From positions 1 to 12,089 of the forward strand of contig JAFAMK010000389.1 in NCBI GenBank assembly GCA_019233415.1: a DNA stretch of 12,089 nucleotides, read 5' to 3'. Origin of the DNA: Vulcanimicrobiota bacterium. GTDB taxonomy: Bacteria; Vulcanimicrobiota; Vulcanimicrobiia; Vulcanimicrobiales; Vulcanimicrobiaceae. The notes beneath the pieces were generated by a model. The model searched no databases and had not been told where the DNA came from. It was given only the letters and a program-made list of their open reading frames with translations. This document shows positions 6,260 through 12,089 of the stretch, one piece after another (within the stretch, counting starts at the first letter, position 1; each line of letters starts with the position of its first letter). A program made the translations under genes and the position numbers.

Positions 6260-8146
6260 TTAGGCGGTGGTGGCCGGGGTCAGGGCCCGGACACGCGCCG
6301 CGACGTTCTCCGCGGAGAGCCCGAACTGCGCGCGCTGCGCCTCCGGCTTGGCGTGCTGGACGAGGACGTTCGGGACCCCGAGCCGCTCGACCGCGACCGC
6401 CAGGCCGTGATCGTTGACGAACTCGACGACCGCCGAACCGAACCCGCCGGCGAGGCTGTGCTCCTCCAACGTGATGAAGCGCCGGTGCGTCTCGGCGAGC
6501 TCGAGCAGCAGCGTCTCGTCGAGCGGCGCGACAAAGCGCGCGTTCACGACGGTCGGGCGGAAGCCGTCGGCCTCGAGCAGGCCGTAGGCATCGAGCGCGG
6601 CGTCGACGGTGTTGCCGAGCGCGAGGATCGCGACGTCGCTGCCGCGGCGCAGCACTTCGGCACGGCCGACCGCGAGCGGCGCGAGCGGCTCGTCGTGCTT
6701 GCCGCTGGTCGAGCCGCGCGGGTAGCGAATCGCCGCCGGCGCGTCGAGCGCGAGCGCGAGGTCGAGCATCGGCGCGACCTCGGCCTCGTTACGCGGCGCC
6801 ATGATCGTGATGCCGGGAAGCGTGCGCAGGTACGCGAGGTCGTACAGCCCCATGTGCGTCGGCCCGTCGTCGCCGACGAACCCCGCGCGGTCGATCGCGA
6901 AGACGACCGGCAGCCCCTGGATCGCGACGTCGTGGACGACCTGGTCGTACGCGCGCTGCAGGAACGTCGAGTAGATCGCGCAGACCGGCTTCGTGCCGCG
7001 CGTCGACGCGCCGGCGGCGAAGCACACCGCGTGCGCCTCGGCGATCCCGACGTCGAAATAGCGCTGCGGAAACCGCTTGGCGAACTTCGCGAGCCCGGTG
7101 CCGTCGGGCATCGCGGCGGTGATCCCGACGACGCGCCGGTCGCGCTCGGCGGCGGCGATCAGCGCGTCGGCGAACGCCTGCGCGAAGGTCGGCCGCGCGG
7201 GCTTCTTCTCCAGCTTCCCTTCGTCGGGATGGTACACGCCCGGGCCGACGCCGTGGAACGTGCGGCTGTCGCCCTCGGCGATGTCGTAGCCCTTACCTTT
7301 GACCGTCTTGACGTGCAGCAGCACGGGACCTTGGATCTTGCGCGCGTTCGAAATGACGTCGGTCAGCGTGTCGAGGTCGTGCCCGTCGATCGGCCCGACG
7401 TAGCGGAAGCCCATCTCTTCGAACACAACCGGCGCCTTGTGCTCGCTCAGCGTGAACCGCATCCCCGCGATCTCGGCGGTCGAGAGCGCCTTGCGCGCCG
7501 TCTCGCCGAGCGGAACGTGGTCGAGGACGCCCTTGAGAATCTCGCGGCCGCGCGTGAACAGCGGCTTCGAGCGCAGCATTCCGAGGTAGGAGGCGATCGA
7601 GCCGACGTTCGGCGCGATCGACATCTCGTTGTCGTTGAGGATCACGATGAAGTTCGTCTTGAGCAGACCGGCGTTGTTGATCGCCTCGTAGGCCAGCCCA
7701 CCGGTCAGCGCGCCGTCGCCGATCACGCTGACGATCGTTTCGCGCCGGCCGTCGAGGTCGCGCGCGGTCGCCATCCCGAGCGCCGCCGAGATCGACGTCG
7801 AGGCGTGGCCGGCGCCGAAGGCGTCGTACTCCGACTCGCTGCGCATCGCGAAGCCGCTGATCCCGCCGCCCTGGCGCAGCGTGTGGAAGCGCGACGCGCG
7901 GCCGGTCAGCAGCTTGTGCACGTAGCTCTGGTGGCTGACGTCCCACACGACGGCGTCGCGCGGCAGCTCGAGCACGCGGTGCAGTGCGAGGGTCAGCTCG
8001 ACGACGCCCAGGTTCGGCGCCAAATGACCGCCGTTCTCCGCGCAGACCTCGATCAGCGTCTGGCGAATCTCGGCGGCGAGCTGGTCGAGCTCGGGCCGGG
8101 AGAGCCGCTTGACGTCGGCCGGGGTCGCGATGCGGTCAAGGATCAT
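6260..8146 (-). CDS. dxs: 1-deoxy-D-xylulose-5-phosphate synthase
   Basis: Thiamine-diphosphate enzyme that condenses pyruvate and glyceraldehyde 3-phosphate, with loss of CO2, to DXP. This is the entry step of the MEP isoprenoid pathway, and DXP also feeds thiamine and pyridoxal synthesis in many bacteria. It has 628 residues, the usual length. The thiamine-diphosphate motif starts with GDGALTGG (143-150) and ends at the NDNEMSI segment (171-177). His41 and His72 sit in the conserved GGHLAPNLG and WDVSHQSYVHK segments. The catalytic glutamate is Glu370 in VGIAEAHAV, and GPTHMG carries His431. A transketolase C-terminal domain follows. ATG 8146 begins the standard MILDRIATPADVKRLS; no good ribosome binding site is visible. 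An open frame extends upstream but lies under the divergent membrane-protein gene and has no family similarity. It stands alone between that gene and its own terminator. Confidence 0.97.
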   Translation of the reverse strand: MILDRIATPADVKRLSRPELDQLAAEIRQTLIEVCAENGGHLAPNLGVVELTLALHRVLELPRDAVVWDVSHQSYVHKLLTGRASRFHTLRQGGGISGFAMRSESEYDAFGAGHASTSISAALGMATARDLDGRRETIVSVIGDGALTGGLAYEAINNAGLLKTNFIVILNDNEMSIAPNVGSIASYLGMLRSKPLFTRGREILKGVLDHVPLGETARKALSTAEIAGMRFTLSEHKAPVVFEEMGFRYVGPIDGHDLDTLTDVISNARKIQGPVLLHVKTVKGKGYDIAEGDSRTFHGVGPGVYHPDEGKLEKKPARPTFAQAFADALIAAAERDRRVVGITAAMPDGTGLAKFAKRFPQRYFDVGIAEAHAVCFAAGASTRGTKPVCAIYSTFLQRAYDQVVHDVAIQGLPVVFAIDRAGFVGDDGPTHMGLYDLAYLRTLPGITIMAPRNEAEVAPMLDLALALDAPAAIRYPRGSTSGKHDEPLAPLAVGRAEVLRRGSDVAILALGNTVDAALDAYGLLEADGFRPTVVNARFVAPLDETLLLELAETHRRFITLEEHSLAGGFGSAVVEFVNDHGLAVAVERLGVPNVLVQHAKPEAQRAQFGLSAENVAARVRALTPATTA

Positions 8147-8185
8147 CCAGGGGTCTTCGCCGAGCCGGCCCGAAGGCCCGTCCCC

Positions 8186-8818
8186 GTGCAGGCGCCCTCT
8201 CCACAGCCGACTTCGCTGCGCGTTCGCAAGCGCGTCTGGACCGACGCCGCGCGCATCCTGTCGACCGTCTGCAATCCCTTCCTGACCTCGCTCGTCCTGT
8301 TCGTGATCCTGGCCGACGTGCGGTCGAGCGGCACCGCCGACTTCTGGGTGCTGGCGTTCAACAGCGTGTTCTTCACGTCGATCGCGCCGATGCTCTTCAT
8401 CTTCTATTTGTACGCAACCGATCGCATCTCCGATCTCGACATGTCGATCCGGACCGAGCGCGAGCGCGTCTTCATCGCGTTCGTCGTCTTCTACGCGCTC
8501 GGCGCGCTCGATCTGTGGCTGATCCATGCACCTGCCATTATGACCGCGTCGATGGCCGGCTACGCGGCGAGCGCGCTGGTCGTCCAGTGGATCACGCGCT
8601 ACTGGAAGATCTCGACCCACGCGCTCGGGATCACGGCCCCGCTCGTCGCGCTGACCGTGCTGTTCGGCGAGAAGCCGGTTCCCTTCTACGCGCTGATCCC
8701 GCTCGTCGGCTGGTCGCGCGTCTACCTGCGCGCGCACACGCTGCTGCAGGTCGTCGCCGGCACGCTGCTCGCGCTCGGCACGACGCTGCTCTTCTTCCGC
8801 GTCTTCCACCTCGTGTAG
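8186..8818 (+). CDS. PAP2-like integral membrane protein with degenerate phosphatase motifs
   Basis: A 210-residue membrane protein with about six hydrophobic helices (near 26-44, 53-76, 95-115, 117-135, 148-178, 186-206). SRVYLRAHTLLQVVAG (177-192) fits the third motif of PAP2 phosphatases, SRxxxxxHxxxDVxxG, except that Gln188 replaces Asp. Thr-His (STHA, 143-146) stands where PSGH is expected. The first motif KxxxxxxRP is absent; a basic/acidic stretch around ISDLDMSIRTERE (81-93) occupies its place. PAP2 enzymes dephosphorylate lipid phosphates, including undecaprenyl pyrophosphate; whether this one still does is unclear. GTG 8186 has GAAGG 9 nt upstream. It is divergent from dxs by 39 bp, so its promoter must lie within dxs or that gap. 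Superfamily assignment rests on one good motif plus topology. Confidence 0.75.
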   Translation: MQAPSPQPTSLRVRKRVWTDAARILSTVCNPFLTSLVLFVILADVRSSGTADFWVLAFNSVFFTSIAPMLFIFYLYATDRISDLDMSIRTERERVFIAFVVFYALGALDLWLIHAPAIMTASMAGYAASALVVQWITRYWKISTHALGITAPLVALTVLFGEKPVPFYALIPLVGWSRVYLRAHTLLQVVAGTLLALGTTLLFFRVFHLV

Positions 8819-8820
8819 CG

Positions 8821-8843
8821 GCCCGGTCCGGCTGGCCGCCGGG
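8821..8843 (+). other. GC-rich hairpin after the PAP2-like gene
   Basis: GCCCGG (8821-8826) pairs with CCGGGC (8838-8843) across an 11-nt loop, 3 nt after the stop. No T-run follows, so it may only stabilise the transcript end or be fortuitous. The rest of the 90-nt gap to the lipoprotein holds a possible -10 box TACGAT (8857-8862) without a convincing -35. Confidence 0.3.
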
Positions 8844-8908
8844 CAAGCACGTGCCATACGATGAACGTCGCAGGAGCGTGCCGGTACGGCCAGGGAACAA
8901 TACACGCC

Positions 8909-10621
8909 ATGAGCGCGCGCGTGCATGTACTCGCCGCGACGGTTTTGCTCGTGGCGTGCGGCGGGGGAGCACAGAGCGCGTTTTCGCCGGCCGCACCAGG
9001 TCCATCGTCAGCCTTGACCGGACAGGCGCGCTTCACGATTGCGATTCCGAAGACGGCGAGCAGCGCGACGCGGCGTCCCGCGTACATTTCGCCGTCGACG
9101 CAGAGCATCACCGTCACGACGAGCGGGCCGACGGTCCTCAACCAAACGGCGAACCTAACGCCGACGTCGACCGGGTGCTCGTCGACCCTCGCGTCGACGC
9201 AGTGCGTCCTCTCGCTGGCGCTCTTGCCGGGAAGCTACACCGCGACGATCACGACGTACGACCAGACCGGCGGCACGGGCAACGTCCTTTCGAGCGGGCA
9301 GAACGTCGCGTTCACGATCGTCGCCGGTACGGCGAACACGGTCGCGCTGACGCTGAGCGGCGTTCCGACGAGCTACCTCGTCGCGACCACGAGTCCGCTC
9401 GTCAGCGGCAGCATGGCCGGTGGCTTTTCGATCGCGGGGATCAACCAGAGCCCGCAGGGCTTCATCGTGGAAGCTCTGGATGCCGACGGCAACGCGATCG
9501 TCGGGCCGGGCTCGCCCACCTACGCGGTCTCCGTAGTCAGCGGCGCCGGGTGGACGACGAGCAACCCCACCGCGTCGAAGCCGAGCGTCTTCACGGTCAC
9601 CTCGCCAGGCTCCGGCGTCCCCGCGACGATCAAGGTGACGGCGTCATATTCGGATGCGACCTGCTCGCTGCCGGCGGCCGTCTGCTCGACGACGTTCACG
9701 TATGCCAATCATGCGCAGAAGCTCTTCGTCGCGCAGTGCGGCTCGAAGTGCGCGGGAATCGGTAGCGATGAGCTGCTGATCTACGCCCCGCCCTACACGG
9801 GCGCGCCGGCGGTAGTCACGACCGCGATGAACGGACCCGATGCCCTCGGAATGGACGGGAATGGGAACCTCTTCGTCGCCAACAGCGGCAACAACTCGGT
9901 CGTGGCCCTTGCTCCACCGTACACCGGAGCGCCGATCTACAATTTTGCCACGGTACCGGCCCCCGACGGGATCGCCTTCGACGCCGACAGCAATCTCTTC
10001 GTGTCGGGACAAAACGGCCAAATCAATGAGTACGCCTTCCCGTACTCGTCGCTGCTCCAGAACATCGTCTCGAGTTCGGACCCGATGCCTCCCGCCGTCC
10101 TCGACGGCACGAGCCACCTCTACCTCTCCGAGAACTCCGGCATCACGCAATTCGCGCCCTCGCAGTACACCCTGGCGACGGCGCAGATCAATCTGCCGGG
10201 CTCATCCGGATGCACGAAGGTCAGCAGGGCGGGCGTCGTCTATTTCACGCTCCCGGTCGCCGGCGCTGCGGAGATCGCGCAGCCGCCGTACGCAGGGTTC
10301 ACCCCCACGGACGGCAACGGACCGTTCGACGTCACGTTCGACTCGAAAGGGAACGAGTTCACCAACGACGCCGACGGCTCGATTCGCGAGTTCGCTCCAT
10401 CCGGTTCGCAGATCAGGACGATCCTCGGAAACATCACGAACTTCGCCGGTACGAACCTCTTTCAGTGCCAGTATCTCACGATGGACGCCGCGGACGATCT
10501 CTTCGTAATGGAGAACGGTGCGGGCACGATCGCGATCTACCAGCCGCCGTACACGAGTGCGCCGATCACGCTGATCGGCCACGGCATCGTCACCCCGCAG
10601 GGAATCTTCCTCGGCCCCTAG
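8909..10621 (+). CDS. Secreted lipoprotein with C-terminal NHL/SMP-30-like beta-propeller
   Basis: A 570-residue predicted lipoprotein. The signal peptide MSARVHVLAATVLLVAC has lipobox LVAC, with lipidation at Cys17 followed by GGG. Residues about 35-260 are Thr/Ser/Val-rich beta sequence without a named domain, with closely spaced cysteine pairs suited to an extracytoplasmic protein. From about residue 265 to the end come some six propeller-like repeats: strand patterns such as LFVANSGNNSVV and FDADSNLFVSG, each linked to a PPY motif (APPYTGAP near 292 and 335, a variant near 375, QPPYAG near 458, QPPYTSAP near 545). The family is recalled as abundant in Eremiobacterota; ligand and function are unknown. 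ATG 8909 is chosen over ATG 8861 because it puts the signal peptide at the N terminus; GGGA 12 nt upstream is a weak ribosome binding site. It appears monocistronic. Confidence 0.85.
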   Translation: MSARVHVLAATVLLVACGGGAQSAFSPAAPGPSSALTGQARFTIAIPKTASSATRRPAYISPSTQSITVTTSGPTVLNQTANLTPTSTGCSSTLASTQCVLSLALLPGSYTATITTYDQTGGTGNVLSSGQNVAFTIVAGTANTVALTLSGVPTSYLVATTSPLVSGSMAGGFSIAGINQSPQGFIVEALDADGNAIVGPGSPTYAVSVVSGAGWTTSNPTASKPSVFTVTSPGSGVPATIKVTASYSDATCSLPAAVCSTTFTYANHAQKLFVAQCGSKCAGIGSDELLIYAPPYTGAPAVVTTAMNGPDALGMDGNGNLFVANSGNNSVVALAPPYTGAPIYNFATVPAPDGIAFDADSNLFVSGQNGQINEYAFPYSSLLQNIVSSSDPMPPAVLDGTSHLYLSENSGITQFAPSQYTLATAQINLPGSSGCTKVSRAGVVYFTLPVAGAAEIAQPPYAGFTPTDGNGPFDVTFDSKGNEFTNDADGSIREFAPSGSQIRTILGNITNFAGTNLFQCQYLTMDAADDLFVMENGAGTIAIYQPPYTSAPITLIGHGIVTPQGIFLGP

Positions 10622-10665
10622 CGAACTCCGGCGACGAGCGACGCAGCCGGTGCCTCGAGCTCCCC

Positions 10666-10694
10666 TTTACGAACTTTACGAGATGTGGGATACT
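10666..10694 (+). promoter_or_regulatory. Candidate promoter of the toxin-antitoxin pair (leaderless)
   Basis: TTTACG (10666-10671) and GATACT (10689-10694) are 17 nt apart, each 4 of 6 to consensus. TG one base upstream of the -10 (10686-10687) makes it an extended -10. Transcription is predicted to begin at about 10701, exactly on an in-frame GTG. The site lies 45 nt past the lipoprotein stop. Confidence 0.5.
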
Positions 10695-10700
10695 GAGGTC

Positions 10701-11279
10701 GTGCCCCCGGCATCGAAATTACGTCGGCAAACGGCGTCCAAGCTACGCCCTCCGCGCGCGCACGGGATGCGGAGCGCCGGACTCGTCCGCGAGTTGCGCG
10801 CCGAGCTCGGCGAGCCGATGCTTTCCCGCGTGCTGGAGGTCCTCAAGCAAGAGTTGCACGGCACGCGCCGTGCCGCCGCGAACCCGGTGCTCGTCCAGCT
10901 CCGCGCCAACAACGCGGCGGCTGTCGCAGCGACGCGCGCACAGCTTCTCCGCGACGCGCTCAGTTCGGACGAGGTGCGGCGCTACGTCAACCGCACACGT
11001 CCGGTCGTCAACCGCATGGCTAAGGAGGGAACACTCCTCGCGGTGGCCGACGGCCGCGCGCTGCGCTTTCCGCGCTGGCAGTTCGACGGGCGAACCGAAG
11101 ACGGACTCGTGCCAGGCTTTCGCCGCGTCCTCGCTTTGATGGATGCGTCGGCGTTCCGCAAGGCAACCTGGTTCATTACACCTCACCCGCGCTTGGGGGA
11201 GCGGCGACCGATCGACGTGCTTCGCAAGGGCGAACTCGACCGCGTGCTCGAGGAGGCGAAGGGCGTCACCAGCGGCTGA
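10701..11279 (+). CDS. Antitoxin, Xre/MbcA/ParS (DUF2384) family, of a RES module
   Basis: Predicted antitoxin that binds and neutralises the RES protein encoded next and probably represses the promoter. From GTG 10701 it has 192 residues. A basic N-terminal part with helical segments (about 24-85) precedes a helix-turn-helix-like region (88-115, LSSDEVRRYVNRTRPVVNRM) running into LLAVADGRALRFPRWQFD (112-129), the usual link in this family. The toxin-binding domain ends in PHPRLGERRPIDVLRKG (161-177) and ELDRVLEEAKG (178-188). Start choices are GTG 10701, ATG 10683 and GTG 10650, all in frame. None has a proper ribosome binding site, and 10701 coincides with the predicted transcription start. 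The stop is 2 nt from the RES start, the order typical of these modules. Family is well supported; the start is uncertain. Confidence 0.85.
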   Translation: MPPASKLRRQTASKLRPPRAHGMRSAGLVRELRAELGEPMLSRVLEVLKQELHGTRRAAANPVLVQLRANNAAAVAATRAQLLRDALSSDEVRRYVNRTRPVVNRMAKEGTLLAVADGRALRFPRWQFDGRTEDGLVPGFRRVLALMDASAFRKATWFITPHPRLGERRPIDVLRKGELDRVLEEAKGVTSG

Positions 11280-11281
11280 TC

Positions 11282-11920
11282 GTGGCAAAGCTCGGTCTCC
11301 CGCCACCGCCGATCATCGTCGATCTAGCGGACCTCCCCATCGTGACACTTGCGCCCGGCACAACACTGATGCGGATCTACGATCCGCGCTCGACGTACCG
11401 GCCACGGCCGCGCGGATTTCGCGCGAATGGTCCACGCCTGCGCTTCGACCACCATCGCGGTGCTGCGGCCGGATCGGTGATACTGCCTGCGGACGACCCT
11501 GACCGCGCAGTCTATTATGCCGCGTTCACGCTGAGCGGCGCGGTTGTGGAGGTCTTCGGCGACGCGCGCGTGATCGAGCGCGGATCGTTCCGCGTCGTCT
11601 CGTCGACGCTGCGGGAGGCGATGGACGTTCTCGACCTGCGCGCTGACGCGGCGATGCGCGCCGGAGTCCTCGCCGCGATCGGCTCCGTCGAACAGCGCGA
11701 CGTGACGCAAGCCTGGGCGCGATACTTCTACGAAACGTATCCGGCTGTCGGTGGCCTTCTCTACGCTAACGCGCACAACGGCGAAGACGCGTTGGCACTG
11801 TTCGAGCGCGTCCGTCCGGTGATCGACCGGGCGCGCCAAGTCGTCATACGCCTCGCCCGCCCCGACATGGAGGAGCGTCTGCTGCGAATCGCCGCACGGA
11901 CCGGAATGATCGTCGTCTGA
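11282..11920 (+). CDS. RES-domain protein, predicted NAD+-degrading toxin; signature Ser appears replaced by Asn
   Basis: RES toxins deplete NAD+ by phosphorolysis or hydrolysis and stall growth when free of antitoxin. This 212-residue protein shows the family layout: LMRIYDP with Arg31, RFDHH (54-58), then YYAAFTLSGAVVEVFGD with Glu90 (78-94). Near the C terminus GLLYANAHNGEDALALFER (158-176) aligns with the segment that usually reads YxS; here Asn163 stands at the Ser position, so of the Arg-Glu-Ser triad only Arg and Glu are evident. Asn could alter or abolish activity, or be a subfamily variant. GTG 11282 lies 2 nt after the antitoxin stop without a clear ribosome binding site, so translation is likely coupled. 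Pairing with the DUF2384 antitoxin makes the module assignment strong even though catalysis is uncertain. Confidence 0.88.
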   Translation: MAKLGLPPPPIIVDLADLPIVTLAPGTTLMRIYDPRSTYRPRPRGFRANGPRLRFDHHRGAAAGSVILPADDPDRAVYYAAFTLSGAVVEVFGDARVIERGSFRVVSSTLREAMDVLDLRADAAMRAGVLAAIGSVEQRDVTQAWARYFYETYPAVGGLLYANAHNGEDALALFERVRPVIDRARQVVIRLARPDMEERLLRIAARTGMIVV

Positions 11921-12019
11921 CCGCCGCCGCTGCTCTGCTCCGCCTTTTCCCATCATGCAGGGCATGCGCGCACTGGCTGGACCATCGAAGGGTAGCGCCT
12001 CCGTACCGAGACCATGTTT

Positions 12020-12025
12020 GATAAT
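12020..12025 (+). promoter_or_regulatory. Possible -10 box ahead of the right-edge gene
   Basis: GATAAT is 5 of 6 to the -10 consensus and would start transcription about 40 nt before ATG 12072. No convincing -35 is seen 16-18 nt upstream. The rest of 11921-12061 holds only a short stem (CATGC AGG GCATG, 11954-11966) and no gene that I can support. Confidence 0.3.
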
Positions 12026-12071
12026 GGGGCTACCGCAGTATGCCTTGCGCTGCGGCCATTTGGGAGGCGCC

Positions 12072-12089
12072 ATGACCATTGCAGTTTTT
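12072..12089 (+). CDS. Start of an unidentified gene (first six codons)
   Basis: ATG 12072 is preceded by GGGAGG (12062-12067) at 4 nt, a strong ribosome binding site, and opens a frame reading MTIAVF to the window end. A -10-like GATAAT sits about 50 nt upstream. Six residues do not allow a family call. A hydrophobic start like this fits many Rossmann-type first strands but is no evidence for one. Confidence 0.5.

Noticed and set aside
6209..8185. Upstream extension of the PAP2-like frame across dxs
   Set aside because: The open frame runs antisense through dxs with low-complexity Arg-rich sequence. Membrane-protein character begins only after GTG 8186.
8846..8853. GCACGTGC palindrome upstream of the lipoprotein
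   Set aside because: Eight-bp GC palindromes are common in such DNA and nothing else supports an operator.
8861..8908. ATG 8861 as the lipoprotein start
   Set aside because: It would put 16 residues ahead of an otherwise ideal lipoprotein signal peptide and has no ribosome binding site.
8147..8926. Upstream extension of the dxs frame to an ATG at 8926
   Set aside because: The added residues have no DXS similarity and lie antisense to the membrane-protein gene. The conserved DXS N terminus begins at ATG 8146.
11324..12079. A 251-codon minus-strand frame opposite the RES gene
   Set aside because: It lies antisense to a recognised RES protein, has no family features, and its upstream end has no convincing ribosome binding site.

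Overview
The window is a stretch of a GC-rich bacterial chromosome with short intergenic gaps and many GTG/TTG starts. Gene density and the housekeeping content (trmFO, topA, secG, dxs) say chromosome, not phage or plasmid. The secreted lipoprotein at 8909-10621, with recurring APPYTGAP-type beta-propeller repeats, resembles a family I associate with candidate phylum Eremiobacterota/Vulcanimicrobiota (WPS-2). That assignment is an inference from memory, not a search result.

Layout. (1) 1-2955, minus strand: topA (DNA topoisomerase I) followed after 1 nt by trmFO (folate-dependent tRNA m5U54 methyltransferase), which runs off the left edge. (2) 2956-3204: a divergent promoter region with two perfect 14-bp palindromes. 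(3) 3205-3636, plus strand: a small histone H1-like protein made of 15 GRKK units. It ends in a strong UUCG-loop terminator that is probably shared with the convergent opp genes. (4) 3678-6160, minus strand: secG-oppD-oppF, tightly coupled (3-nt gap, then a 4-nt overlap). (5) 6260-8146, minus strand: dxs, the first enzyme of the MEP isoprenoid pathway, with its own terminator. (6) 8186-8818, plus strand: a membrane protein of the PAP2 type with degenerate catalytic motifs, divergent from dxs by only 39 bp. (7) 8909-10621, plus strand: the propeller lipoprotein. (8) 10701-11920, plus strand: a Xre/MbcA/ParS-RES toxin-antitoxin pair, possibly with a leaderless antitoxin start and with Asn where RES toxins normally carry their signature Ser. 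(9) 11921-12089: an intergenic stretch, then a good ribosome binding site and the first six codons of another gene.

How the parts relate. topA and the H1-like gene share a control region and both act on chromosome topology or compaction. SecG (protein export) and the OppD/OppF ATPases (peptide uptake) are co-transcribed, but no permease or binding protein is present, so the partner subunits must be encoded elsewhere. The PAP2-like protein next to dxs could act on an isoprenoid phosphate, but its motif losses make catalysis uncertain. No CRISPR array, insertion sequence, tRNA or rRNA was seen. The most unusual items are the glycine-spaced H1-like repeat protein with its palindromic leader, the Ser-to-Asn RES protein, and the degenerate PAP2 protein.
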